From Paracoccus nototheniae (GTDB lineage Bacteria > Pseudomonadota > Alphaproteobacteria > Rhodobacterales > Rhodobacteraceae): a stretch of 64,000 nucleotides of DNA. The notes beneath the pieces are model-generated. The model saw only the letters and a program-made list of their open reading frames with translations. It made no database searches and had not been told where the DNA came from. Where the stretch lies: positions 1 to 64,000 of the forward strand of contig NZ_RQRT01000003.1 in NCBI RefSeq assembly GCF_004335005.1, written 5' to 3'. Below, piece after piece: positions 8,561 through 16,267 of the stretch (the stretch's first letter is position 1; the number at the start of each line of letters is the position of its first letter). The position numbers and the translations under genes are program-made.

Positions 8561-9924
8561 GCGGGCACCGGCTGCGCGGGCAACGGGATCAACTGGGCGC
8601 CGGGGGCCTGCGCCATCCGCGCCGCCACCTGACGGTCGGCGGTCCCCGACGGGCGGATCAGGCCCGCCTGCCGCGGATCGGCAAAGATCAGCGCCTCGGG
8701 GCGGGCATAGTCGGGCAGATCGGCCAGCCGTGCGGCAAGGGCCACCATGTCGGGGCTGGCGGTGGCGGCCAACACCAGAACCAGCCGGTCGTCGCCTGTC
8801 AGGATCAGGGCCGCAGCCGGGATGGCCGGGTCGGCCAAGGCCGCAGCCTCGACCCATTCCGGCGCGATATTGCGCCCCGAGGCGCGCAGGATCATGCCGT
8901 CGCGCCGCCCCAGAACGGTCAGCCGCCCATCGCTCAGCCGCCCCAGATCGCCGGTCCGCCACGGCCCGGAATGGGGCGCATGGCCCAGATATCCGGCCAT
9001 GACGGCGGGGCCGTCCACCACGATCTCTCCATCCTCGATCCACAGATCGGTGCCGTCCAGGGCCACCATCCCGGTGCCCCCCGCAGGGGTCATGGCCACG
9101 ACCGAGGATGCTTCGGACAGGCCATAACCCTCGGCCACGGGCAGGCCAAGGCTGCGCGCCTCGGCCAGCAGGGCGGGCGCAACCGGGGCGCCGCCGACGG
9201 CGATGTATCGCAGGCTGTCCGGCGCGCGGGCGCCCTGACGCAGGGCCGCCACCCACAGGGTCAGCTGGCGCGGCGCCAGCACGGTCACGGTCGGTCGGCA
9301 GGCATCGGCCAGGCGGGCCAGCGCGGTGCCGTCACCGCTGAACAGGCAGGCCGGGCCTTCGGCGGCGATGATGGTTTCCGCCCCGGTCAGGACCGGCACG
9401 AAGATGCCGCAGATCTGTTCCAGCAGCTGCGCCTGCGGCAGCACCGACAGATAGCGGTCGCCGGGCACGGCCCCGATGGCCGCCGCCAGTGCGCGGGTCT
9501 GGGCGTTCAGTTGCCGGTCGCCCAGCACCACCCCTTTGGGCCGCCCCGTCGTCCCCGAGGTATAGATCACCCGGTCGGCCCCGCCAGCATAGCTCAGGGG
9601 CAGCGCGGCGTCGCCATGCGGCAGCCGCTCGATCAGGCTGGCGCCCGAATCTGCCAGCAGATGCGCGATCTGCCCGGTTGAAAAGAACCCCGGCACAGGC
9701 ACGACCCGGCATCCGGCCAGCGTCGCGGCCAGATCGCCGATCACATAATCCAGACCGGTCAGATGCAGGCCGACCCTGCGCGGGCCTGCGGCAAAGCCCG
9801 CCGCCGCGTGACCGACCGCATCCGCCAGACCGGCCCAGCTGATCCGACGGTCGGCATCACGAAAGGCCGTGGCGTCGGGGCGCTGACGGGCATGGCGGGA
9901 CAAAGCGTCAAAGACCGGGATCAT
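8557..9924 (-). CDS. AMP-dependent synthetase/ligase-like protein lacking the usual catalytic lysine
   Basis: A 455-residue ANL-superfamily protein. Core motifs are present: P-loop VIYTSGTTGRPKGVV, A5-like GYGLSEASSV, A7-like TGDLGRLSDGRL and A8 hinge GRRDGMILRASGRNI. The C-terminal A10 motif, normally xGKxxR with the lysine that drives adenylation, reads RPSGTADRQ, so Thr replaces Lys. At 455 residues it is shorter than typical acyl-CoA synthetases (about 500-550). It overlaps the hemolysin-like gene and the SDR gene by 4 bp each. It could activate a fatty or amino acid for the type III PKS, or act as a thioesterifying half-enzyme or acyl binder. Family is firm; activity is uncertain because of the missing lysine. 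Confidence 0.9.
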   Translation of the reverse strand: MIPVFDALSRHARQRPDATAFRDADRRISWAGLADAVGHAAAGFAAGPRRVGLHLTGLDYVIGDLAATLAGCRVVPVPGFFSTGQIAHLLADSGASLIERLPHGDAALPLSYAGGADRVIYTSGTTGRPKGVVLGDRQLNAQTRALAAAIGAVPGDRYLSVLPQAQLLEQICGIFVPVLTGAETIIAAEGPACLFSGDGTALARLADACRPTVTVLAPRQLTLWVAALRQGARAPDSLRYIAVGGAPVAPALLAEARSLGLPVAEGYGLSEASSVVAMTPAGGTGMVALDGTDLWIEDGEIVVDGPAVMAGYLGHAPHSGPWRTGDLGRLSDGRLTVLGRRDGMILRASGRNIAPEWVEAAALADPAIPAAALILTGDDRLVLVLAATASPDMVALAARLADLPDYARPEALIFADPRQAGLIRPSGTADRQVAARMAQAPGAQLIPLPAQPVPA

Positions 9925-10538
9925 CGTACAAAGCCCTTCTGGGACATGCGGGAGGGGCGGGGCATGAACCGCAATGGCTCGGCCTGCTCCTGCAAGGCGC
10001 AGACCCAGGGGTCGGTGTCATAATATCGACCCCACGAAACCGCCCCGGGCAGGCAGTCGGGCCGGGCGGGCGCCAGCGCCAGCAACGGCACGCCGGTCCG
10101 CTGCAACAGCGTGACCAGCGCGGCGGTGGCGGTGAACAGGCCCCAGCTTTTGTCACGCAGGCGTGCCTCGGCGGCGATCGCCTCGATCAGCGGCAGGGTC
10201 GCGATGGGGCGCGGGCAGGCCATCGACACGACCTCCAGAATGTCGCCGTCATGGACCGTCCGCCCGCTGCGTTGCGTCAGGATCTGCGCCACGGGCCGGT
10301 CCAGATAGACCTGCGAGAAAAATCCATCCGCCGCATCCCGCAGACCGGCGGCCCCCAGAACGGCGCCGGACGCGGCGCGCGTCACGGCCAGCGGGATCGC
10401 TGGCAGGGTGATGGTGGCCTGATAGATGTCGCGAAAATGCGTCCGGATCAGCGTGGCGGCGTCCTGCCATCCGGCATCGGGCGGCGACAGGATATCCAGA
10501 CGCATGGCATGGTCCGGGGAATGGCGCAGTGCTTGCAT
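9921..10538 (-). CDS. Thermostable-hemolysin family protein (acyltransferase-like fold)
   Basis: A 205-residue protein that I recognise as the thermostable hemolysin family (named after Vibrio delta-VPH). Diagnostic segments are VTRAASGAVLGAAGLRDA, FFSQVYLDRPVAQIL, ILEVVSMACPRP and GLFTATAALVTLLQRTGVPL. The family resembles GNAT N-acyltransferases, and haemolysis is probably not its native role. In other bacteria it is often followed by an AMP-ligase, an SDR and a TauD-like gene, as here. It is the first gene of the operon. A palindrome (GGTTCGTGAACC) and an OmpR-type direct repeat lie just upstream. I infer N-acyl transfer to an amino-containing substrate, with moderate confidence at best. 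Confidence 0.78.
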   Translation of the reverse strand: MQALRHSPDHAMRLDILSPPDAGWQDAATLIRTHFRDIYQATITLPAIPLAVTRAASGAVLGAAGLRDAADGFFSQVYLDRPVAQILTQRSGRTVHDGDILEVVSMACPRPIATLPLIEAIAAEARLRDKSWGLFTATAALVTLLQRTGVPLLALAPARPDCLPGAVSWGRYYDTDPWVCALQEQAEPLRFMPRPSRMSQKGFVR

Positions 10539-10554
10539 GGCGATGCCTTTGCGT

Positions 10555-10566
10555 GGTTCGTGAACC
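10555..10566. promoter_or_regulatory. Short palindrome upstream of the hemolysin-like gene
   Basis: GGTTCGTGAACC is a perfect inverted repeat (GGTTC-GT-GAACC) 16 bp upstream of the minus-strand start at 10538. It could be an operator or a 5' hairpin near the translation start. No regulator can be assigned to it. Confidence 0.35.
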
Positions 10567-10583
10567 CCCTGTGACGGGCGAAC

Positions 10584-10601
10584 CTTGCAGCAGGCTTACA
10601 G
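10584..10601 (-). promoter_or_regulatory. Candidate OmpR-family response regulator site (11-bp direct repeat)
   Basis: The + strand reads CTTGCAGCAGGCTTACAG: two heptamers, CTTGCAG and CTTACAG, whose starts are 11 bp apart, the spacing used by OmpR/PhoB/QseB-type dimers. It lies 45 bp upstream of the minus-strand hemolysin-like start and 97 bp upstream of the plus-strand response regulator. A 14/16 identical core occurs at 14186-14202 upstream of the PepSY gene. Confidence 0.6.
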
Positions 10602-10698
10602 ATCGCCCCCGCGCCACGTTTCTGTCCGGGCGGCATGATTTCCATTGATCGGACCGGCAGGCCCCTGCATCTGTGGGCGACATGTCAAGGAAACCGCC

Positions 10699-11352
10699 AT
10701 GCGCATTCTGCTGATCGAGGACGAGGCCGACATTGCCGACGCGCTGGCGCGGTTCCTGCGGGCGCAGGGTCATGCGGTCGATCATGCGCCCGATCTGGAC
10801 AGCGCGCGGGCGGCGCTGGATGTGGCGGTGTTCGACACGATCCTGCTGGATCTGGCGCTGCCGGACGGGTCGGGGCTGTCGCTGCTGCGCGATCTGCGGC
10901 GGGGGGGCAACCGGGTGCCGGTGATCATCGCCACGGCGCGCGACCAGATATCCGAACGCATCGCGGGGCTGGATGCGGGGGCGGATGATTATGTCGTGAA
11001 GCCCTATGATCTGGCCGAGATCGAGGCGCGGCTGCGCGCCCATGCCCGCCGCGCCTCGGGCGATCCGGCGACGGAAAGCCATCTGGGCGGGTTGCGGATC
11101 GACCGGGCGGGCGCGCGCCTCTATCGCGGCGAGGCCGAGATCCGGCTGACCTCGCGCGAATGGGCGTTGTTCGATGCGCTGCTGTCGGCGCGGGGTCGGG
11201 TGCTGTCGAAACAGGTGCTGGAAGAGCGGCTTTATGCCTTTGACGACGCGATCGAGGGGAATGCGGTCGAGGTCTATGTCTCGCGCCTGCGGGGCAAACT
11301 GGGGGCGGAGGCGATCCAGACCCGGCGCGGATTGGGATACCTGATCCCATGA
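10699..11352 (+). CDS. OmpR/QseB-family response regulator
   Basis: A 217-residue two-domain transcription factor. The receiver domain (residues 1-115) has acidic residues Glu7/Asp8, phospho-acceptor Asp51 in ILLDLALPDGSG, Thr79 and Lys101 (DDYVVKPYDL). The C-terminal winged helix (about residues 120-217) ends with AIQTRRGLGYLIP, typical of OmpR/QseB/PmrA DNA-binding domains. The start at 10699 gives the standard MRILLIEDE N-terminus; an 18-codon upstream extension is not family-like. It overlaps the sensor kinase by 4 bp and is divergent from the biosynthetic operon. The direct-repeat element in the shared intergenic region is its likely target. Confidence 0.95.
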   Translation: MRILLIEDEADIADALARFLRAQGHAVDHAPDLDSARAALDVAVFDTILLDLALPDGSGLSLLRDLRRGGNRVPVIIATARDQISERIAGLDAGADDYVVKPYDLAEIEARLRAHARRASGDPATESHLGGLRIDRAGARLYRGEAEIRLTSREWALFDALLSARGRVLSKQVLEERLYAFDDAIEGNAVEVYVSRLRGKLGAEAIQTRRGLGYLIP

Positions 11353-12587
11353 CGGCGCCTTGGTCGCTGCGCGGCCGGCTGGTGCGCCGGGTGGTCACGG
11401 GCGCCTGTCTGGCCTGGCTGGCGGGGGTCGCGCTGGCCGCAACGGTGATCGCGCATGAGATGTCCGAGCTGATGGATGACAGCCTTGCGGGCGCCGCGCG
11501 GCTGTCGCTGGCGCTTTATCAGGGGGCGGGGCAGATCGGTCCGGTGACGCCGGGCGACGAGGTGGCGATCCGCCTGTCGGATGCGGGGCGGCTGATCGCG
11601 GATGCGCCCTGGCCGGCCCTGACGGGGGATGGCGGGCAGGATAGCGGCGGCTGGCGGGTCTTTCGCCTGACCGACGGCCCGGTCACGGTCGAGGTCGGCC
11701 AAAGCGGCGCATGGCGGCGTGACGAGCTGGTCGAAACCTTGGGTTGGCTGGTGGCGCTGATGCTGCCGGTGCTGCTGGCGGCGCTGATCGCGGTGCGGGG
11801 GGCGGTGGCAACGGCCCTGCGCCCGGCCACGGGGTTCGCAACCGCACTGCGCGGGCGTTCGGCGCAGGATCTGTCGCCGGTCGCCGCCCCCGATCTGCCC
11901 GTCGAGCTGGCGCCGATCCCGCAGGCGCTGAACGGCTATCTGGACATCATCTGCACCCGGATCGACGCGGAACGGCAATTCGCCACCAATGCCGCGCATG
12001 AATTGCGCACGCCGCTGGCCGCAGCCTCGGCGCAGGCGCAGCTGATCGCCGCAGGGCTGGCCGATCCCAAGGCTGCGGGCCGGCTGGCGGGCGCCCTTGG
12101 CCGGATGGGTCATCTGGTCGAGCGTCTGTTGCAGCTGTCGCGGGCCGAGGCCGGGATGACCGGCACTGGCCCCTGCGATCTGGTGCGGGTGGTGCGGCTG
12201 GTGATGGCGGAAACCGGCATTGCGGCGATCTTTGACGATGGCGAACAGGCGCGCATGCCTGTCGCCGTCGATCCCGATGCGCTGGCGATGATCCTGCGCA
12301 ACCTGCTGGCCAATGCGGCAGCCCATGGGACCGGCGATATCCGGGTGGTGCTGGATGCGGGGCCGGATGAGGGGGCGGTTGAGGGGCCGGATCAAGGTGC
12401 GGTGCTGCGCATCTCGAACGCGGTAGGATCTGGGGCGGCGTTCCGCCATGCGACCTTTGACAAATCGGCGCTCTCGCAGGGCGCCGGGCTGGGGCTTTCG
12501 ATCGTGGCGCAGCTGGCGGGCGCACAGGGGATCGCGGTGGATCACGTCATGGCGGCGGGCCGGGCGGTTGTCGTGCTGCGGTTCTGA
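11349..12587 (+). CDS. Two-component sensor histidine kinase (QseC-like)
   Basis: A 412-residue membrane kinase. TM1 is at about residues 14-36 and TM2 at about 131-153, with a short periplasmic sensor of roughly 90 residues between them. HisKA follows with phospho-acceptor His217 (AAHELRTPLAAA), and an ATPase domain has N-box NLLANAAAHGTGDI and a G-box GAGLGLSIVAQLA. An F-box-like stretch (ATFDKSAL) is also present. It is translationally coupled to the response regulator (ATGA overlap). The small periplasmic domain suggests a small ligand or a membrane/periplasmic signal, possibly relayed by the DUF6134 or PepSY proteins encoded nearby. The signal is not known. Confidence 0.94.
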   Translation: MTAPWSLRGRLVRRVVTGACLAWLAGVALAATVIAHEMSELMDDSLAGAARLSLALYQGAGQIGPVTPGDEVAIRLSDAGRLIADAPWPALTGDGGQDSGGWRVFRLTDGPVTVEVGQSGAWRRDELVETLGWLVALMLPVLLAALIAVRGAVATALRPATGFATALRGRSAQDLSPVAAPDLPVELAPIPQALNGYLDIICTRIDAERQFATNAAHELRTPLAAASAQAQLIAAGLADPKAAGRLAGALGRMGHLVERLLQLSRAEAGMTGTGPCDLVRVVRLVMAETGIAAIFDDGEQARMPVAVDPDALAMILRNLLANAAAHGTGDIRVVLDAGPDEGAVEGPDQGAVLRISNAVGSGAAFRHATFDKSALSQGAGLGLSIVAQLAGAQGIAVDHVMAAGRAVVVLRF

Positions 12588-12621
12588 GGCCCGCCCGAGG
12601 GTTGGGCCCCTGATCCTTTCC

Positions 12622-13248
12622 CTACCACAGCCCCAGCAGGGTCAGATGCCCGGCGCGATGGGCCAGATCGACCGCCTCGGCCAAAGGCAAAGCCGACAGA
12701 AAGACCAGCGCATCGCGCCCGTTGCGCCACAGCAGATGCGGGCGCACCTGAACCTGCGCAGCGCTGTGAAAGCCCGCCAGGCGCGGGCGGATCATCGGCA
12801 CGCGGGCGCGATAGGCGTCATGGGCGGCCCCGAACCGGGCCCGCAGAAACCGTTCCTCGCGCATGGCGATGCCATGCAGCACGACGGCGCCCGCCAGCCC
12901 GAACAGCCCCGCCAGCATCAGGCTTTCCAGAGCCAGCCCAAAGCCCGCGATGCCGATGATCGAAAACAGATACAGCGGATGGCGGCAGATTGAATAGGGC
13001 CCGTCCTGCAACAGGCGGTCGTTCTTGTGCCCGCCGATATACAGCGTCGCCCAGAACCGCCCCAGGATCGCGACAAAGATCAGGATCGTGCCGGTGACAT
13101 GCAGCGCCGCCGCCGGCAGGGCCGACCACAGCGGGTGGCCGGTCAGCACCAGCGGCAGGGCCGCCAGAAACAGCCCGCGCAGGACATTGATCCGGCGCCG
13201 CTGATCGGCCGGAGGGATGGATCGGGCGGTGAAGTCGGTGGCGGTCAT
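12622..13248 (-). CDS. ICMT/phospholipid-methyltransferase-like membrane protein
   Basis: A 208-residue membrane protein with four or five hydrophobic helices. The SAM-binding C-terminal motif of the isoprenylcysteine/phosphatidylethanolamine methyltransferase superfamily is visible (GPYSICRHPLYLFSIIG, then REERFLRARFGAAHDAYRAR). It is a second, longer paralogue of the methyltransferase at 4563-5060. It lies downstream of the PepSY-cytochrome b561 pair on the same strand, separated by about 100 bp that include a G-rich tract. The substrate is unknown: a lipid head group, a polyketide lipid or a prenylated molecule are all possible. The ribosome site is weak, so the start is only moderately certain. 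Confidence 0.75.
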   Translation of the reverse strand: MTATDFTARSIPPADQRRRINVLRGLFLAALPLVLTGHPLWSALPAAALHVTGTILIFVAILGRFWATLYIGGHKNDRLLQDGPYSICRHPLYLFSIIGIAGFGLALESLMLAGLFGLAGAVVLHGIAMREERFLRARFGAAHDAYRARVPMIRPRLAGFHSAAQVQVRPHLLWRNGRDALVFLSALPLAEAVDLAHRAGHLTLLGLW

Positions 13249-13309
13249 CGCAATGCCTGTCGTTGTCCGGGCCGGGAACGGTCCCTGATCGTGTCATGGG
13301 TCATGGGTC

Positions 13310-13344
13310 GGGGGCGGGGGCGGGGGCGGGGGGGTGGCGGGGGC
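13310..13344 (+). repeat. G-rich tract with GGGGGC repeats
   Basis: About 35 bases made of three GGGGGC units, a run of seven G and further GGGGG. At least four G-runs of five or more would allow an intramolecular quadruplex on the + strand. It sits between the stop of the cytochrome b561 gene and the start of the methyltransferase gene. Confidence 0.8.
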
Positions 13345-13345
13345 C

Positions 13346-13885
13346 TTATCGGCGGTCCTTGTCCGACAGCGCCCGCTTGGTGCCGGTCAGCATCGACAGG
13401 ATCAGATTTTCCCGGTGACGCAGGCTTTCCACCAGCACCCCCGTCACATGCAGGGCCGCAAGCACCAGGATCAGGGTGGCCAGAACCTCGTGAACCTCCT
13501 CCATCGCGGACGACCCCCAGAAGGCATCGGTCGTCTGCAGCCAGCCGGTCAGCGCGGTGCCGGTGACGGCCAGCAGCAGCGCCGCGATCATCGCGCCGCC
13601 CGCTGGATTGTGGCCCAGATAGCGGCGTTCCCGCCCGGCCCGCAGATCGCGCAGATAGGCCAGCACGGTGCGGGGCCTGCGGATGAAATCCGCAAACCGG
13701 GCGTGGCGGGGGCCGATCAGCCCCCAGACCAGCCGCGCCGCGATCAGGATCGCGATGGCATAGCCCAACCGCTCGTGCAGCAGCCTGGGCCCTTCGGCGG
13801 TCAGCCAGACGCCTGCGATCAGCGCGACCAGGGACCAGTGGAACAGCCGCACGAAGCCGTCCCACACGCGGACCCTGTCAGTCAT
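13346..13885 (-). CDS. Cytochrome b561 / Ni-hydrogenase-type cytochrome b family protein
   Basis: A 179-residue four-helix membrane cytochrome b. Heme-ligand candidates are His in FVRLFHWSLVALIAG (helix 1), His in LLHERLGYAIAI (helix 2), and His in MEEVHEVLATLILVLAALH with the distal LH (helices 3-4). The start MTDRVRVWDGFVRLFHW overlaps the PepSY gene by 8 bp. PepSY-cytochrome b561 pairs are frequently encoded next to QseBC-like systems and are thought to move electrons across the inner membrane to a periplasmic acceptor. The acceptor is not encoded here. The start MTDRV fits the family well. Confidence 0.9.
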   Translation of the reverse strand: MTDRVRVWDGFVRLFHWSLVALIAGVWLTAEGPRLLHERLGYAIAILIAARLVWGLIGPRHARFADFIRRPRTVLAYLRDLRAGRERRYLGHNPAGGAMIAALLLAVTGTALTGWLQTTDAFWGSSAMEEVHEVLATLILVLAALHVTGVLVESLRHRENLILSMLTGTKRALSDKDRR

Positions 13886-14135
13886 CGCTGCCCACCGCCT
13901 CGAAGGTTGCGGGGTCGAACAACGTCTCGACCCGCGCGCCGGTCTGGTCATGGCCATAGACCTCGTAGCAGCCATCCTCGGTCTTGACGTTGCTGACGGT
14001 CCACCCTTTGGCGGTCAGATCCGCAGTCAGTTCTTCGACCGGGCGCCAGTCGGCCTGCGGCACGTCGCAGCGTTCGGCGGCAAGGGCAGGAAAGGCCAGT
14101 CCGGCCAGGATCAGAGCAAAAAGGGGGGTCCGCAT
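13878..14135 (-). CDS. Small secreted PepSY-domain protein
   Basis: An 85-residue periplasmic protein with signal peptide MRTPLFALILAGLAFPALAA and a PepSY fold (WRPVEELTADLTAKGWTV, then VKTEDGCYEVYGHDQTGARV). Two cysteines (in RCDVPQ and DGCYEVY) may form a disulfide. The start at 14135 has GGAGA with about five bases spacing; an ATG five codons upstream has no good ribosome site. It overlaps the cytochrome b561 gene by 8 bp. A direct-repeat element resembling the one upstream of the biosynthetic operon lies 50 bp upstream. Co-regulation by the nearby two-component system is my inference. Confidence 0.88.
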   Translation of the reverse strand: MRTPLFALILAGLAFPALAAERCDVPQADWRPVEELTADLTAKGWTVSNVKTEDGCYEVYGHDQTGARVETLFDPATFEAVGSDD

Positions 14136-14185
14136 GGGGGTCTCCGTCATCGGGGTTTCGATGCGGTCATCCATGCGCGGCAAAG

Positions 14186-14202
14186 CTTGCAGCAACCTTA
14201 CG
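14186..14202 (-). promoter_or_regulatory. Second copy of the OmpR-type direct repeat, upstream of the PepSY gene
   Basis: The + strand reads CTTGCAGCAACCTTACG: CTTGCAG and CTTACG start 11 bp apart. Sixteen aligned bases match the element at 10584-10601 at fourteen positions. Orientation and distance to the minus-strand start (50 bp here, 45 bp there) are the same. It touches the last codons of the upstream DUF1275 gene. Confidence 0.6.
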
Positions 14203-14953
14203 ACCAGCGCGGGATTGCAGATAACTTCAGCAGGTCCGGCAGACCCAGGGCGATCAGCGCCGCGGCCAGCGGGATCGAGAACAGAAACCCGACCAGACCG
14301 AACCCGATGGCCCCGAAAATTCCGCCCAGCAGGAAGGCGCCCACAAGTTGCAGCAGGATGCGCATCTTGTGCCGGTCGCACGCGACGCCGCAGCCGGGCC
14401 GAAGCCTGCCATAGGCTGCGCGGCCCATCTCGATCCCGATATCGGTCAGCATGCCGGTCGCGTGGGTGGTGCGGATGCGCGCCCCGGAGATCTTGGTGAT
14501 GGTGGCGTTCTGCATCCCCATGATGAAGCACAGGCAAGCCAGCGAAAAGATGCGCCCGACCTCTCCGGTCAGCAGGCCGCCCATGGAAAAGCAGGCCAGC
14601 AGGGCGCCCTGAACCACCATTGGCAGGGCATATTGCTGCCGGACGGCATATCCGCGCGCCCAGTTGATCAGGATCGCGCTGAACCCCGCCCCGGCAACGA
14701 AGGCCGAGACGGCCAGCGCGCTGATCACGGCGATCCACAGGTTTGCAATGGCGATATTGTCGGCCAGCGCGGCCAGATAGCCGGTCATGTGCGAGGTGTA
14801 CTGACCAAGCGCAAAGAACCCCCCGGCATTCGCGGCGCCCGCGATCGCGGCCAGAATGGTCGCCAGAACCGCATCGCTGCCCGGTGATCTGGACGGTGCA
14901 ACCAGCACGCGTGCGGACCGGGACGGATTGAGCAGTCGTCGTCGGGTCTTCAC
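14198..14953 (-). CDS. YoaK/DUF1275-family membrane protein
   Basis: A 251-residue inner-membrane protein with about six helices and family hallmarks GAANAGGFFALGQYTSHMTGY, FIMGMQNATITKISGARI and TTHATGMLTDIGIEMGR. The DUF1275 family has no established biochemical activity. It is preceded by about 150 bp without a gene and followed on the same strand by the PepSY gene, whose regulatory repeat overlaps its 3' end. The first about 25 residues are basic and not conserved, so a start further downstream is possible. Confidence 0.9.
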   Translation of the reverse strand: MKTRRRLLNPSRSARVLVAPSRSPGSDAVLATILAAIAGAANAGGFFALGQYTSHMTGYLAALADNIAIANLWIAVISALAVSAFVAGAGFSAILINWARGYAVRQQYALPMVVQGALLACFSMGGLLTGEVGRIFSLACLCFIMGMQNATITKISGARIRTTHATGMLTDIGIEMGRAAYGRLRPGCGVACDRHKMRILLQLVGAFLLGGIFGAIGFGLVGFLFSIPLAAALIALGLPDLLKLSAIPRWS

Positions 14954-15103
14954 GTCGGCCAGCGGTCAATCGATGACCATCCGATCTGCCTTGTCATTGT
15001 CATCGATGTCCCTGCTTTTTCGAAAAACATTGTACCGCCTGAATGCAGGAACGGGAACGCTGGACGGGTCCGGTCGCTGCCACCGGAAACCGGACCCGGC
15101 ACA

Positions 15104-15805
15104 TCAGCCGGTCACGACGCCGAACAGATGTCCGACTGCGGCGGTCGCTGCCATGGCCAGCGCCCCCCAGACCAGCACCCGCAGCGTGCCGCGCCCGATG
15201 CCCGCACCCCCGGCCCGTGCTCCGACCGCCCCCAGCCCCGCCAGGGTCAGCAGCGTCACCGCCGTGACCCAGACCGAAATCGCTCCGTCCGGGGCCATCG
15301 CGGCGGCGGCCAGGGGCAGCGCCGCGCCGGTGGCGAAAGTCGCGGCAGAGACCACAGCCGCCTGGACCGGTGCGGCGGTAATCGCCTCGGACAGGTTCAG
15401 TTCGTCGCGCAGATGGCTGCCCAGGGCATCGTGGTGCGTCAGTTGCTGCGCCACCTGCAAGGCCAGCGGTCGGTCCAGCCCCCGGTCGACATAGATCTGG
15501 GTCAGTTCATTCAGCTCTCCTGCAGGGTCGGAAGACAGCTCTGCGCGCTCGCGCGCGATGTCGGCGCGTTCCGTATCGGATTGAGAACTGACCGAGACGT
15601 ATTCCCCTGCCGCCATCGACATGGCCCCTGCCGCCAGCCCGGCCAGCCCCGCGACCATGATTTGCGCGCGGTCGGGACTGGCGGCGGCCACGCCGACGAT
15701 CAGGCTGGCGGTCGAGACGATGCCGTCATTGGCCCCCATGACGGCGGCACGCAGCCAGCCGACGCGGTGGATCAGATGGGCCTCGGGGCGGATATGGGAT
15801 GGCAT
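15104..15805 (-). CDS. VIT1/CCC1-family iron/manganese transporter
   Basis: A 233-residue membrane protein of the vacuolar iron transporter superfamily, which moves Fe2+ or Mn2+. Family features are GWLRAAVMGANDGIVSTASL in helix 1 and GAMSMAAGEYVSVSSQSDTE between helix 2 and a cytosolic metal-binding helix bundle (DIARERAELSSDPAGEL). Three more helices follow, including ATFATGAALPL. The start MPSHIRPEAHLIHR is preferred because AGGA lies eight bases upstream; an ATG ten codons earlier has a weaker site. It appears to be a single-gene unit. Metal preference is not evident from the sequence. Confidence 0.9.
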   Translation of the reverse strand: MPSHIRPEAHLIHRVGWLRAAVMGANDGIVSTASLIVGVAAASPDRAQIMVAGLAGLAAGAMSMAAGEYVSVSSQSDTERADIARERAELSSDPAGELNELTQIYVDRGLDRPLALQVAQQLTHHDALGSHLRDELNLSEAITAAPVQAAVVSAATFATGAALPLAAAAMAPDGAISVWVTAVTLLTLAGLGAVGARAGGAGIGRGTLRVLVWGALAMAATAAVGHLFGVVTG

Positions 15806-15891
15806 GTCGGTTGTCCTTTGGATCGGTTCGGTCATGCGGCACCCCGGTGATGCGACAGGGGGCGGGCCTGCCGGGCATCGGGGTGCCGGAT

Positions 15892-16029
15892 GTCACAATA
15901 GCCGTGGAACCGGTCGCCGTATCGCCCCAAACCATTGGCGACCGGAATGTGGCGCCGCGCGCCAGTCAGCGGTTGCAGCAGGGTGGTGTCCGACGCGGTG
16001 GCCGCGACATCGCCCGGCTGCATCGGCAG
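15892..16029 (-). pseudogene. C-terminal remnant of a nucleotide-sugar epimerase (UDP-glucuronate 4-epimerase type)
   Basis: One minus-strand frame reads LPMQPGDVAATASDTTLLQ followed by LTGARRHIPVANGLGRYGDRF. This matches the C-terminal pattern of UDP-glucuronate 4-epimerases (MQPGDVxxTxADxxxLxxxTGYxPxxxxxxGVxxFxxW). Nothing of the Rossmann fold or the catalytic Tyr/Lys remains upstream, so this is a decayed gene tail. Recognition is by eye from a short segment. The rest of 15806-16267 contains no other feature I can name. Confidence 0.5.
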
Positions 16030-16267
16030 GATGTGCCGACGCAGCCCTGCGCCCCGACGCATCCTGCAGCGCAATCCGGCGCCCCTCAGGACATTCGCGG
16101 ATAACCGCCGCATCCTCTGACGGGGCTTTCGCCTGACATCTGTCGCGCGGACGGGCGTTTGCGGCAATCTGTGCCTTGGCACAAAGGGTCGGGGCATCAT
16201 CGAGGCGCAGAAAACGGCCCTCGCCGTGGGGGACCAAGCGGGCCAGACCGCCTCACCGATCCGGGCT

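Noticed and set aside
6899..9924. Isonitrile biosynthesis (ScoE-like dioxygenase plus ligase)
   Set aside because: A TauD-like enzyme and an ANL protein recall isonitrile pathways, but no acyl carrier protein, thioesterase or NRPS is present.
15832..16237. Possible Crp/Fnr regulator remnant
   Set aside because: The PMQPGDV stretch first looked like an FNR helix-turn-helix, but the whole segment fits the C-terminus of UDP-glucuronate 4-epimerases much better.
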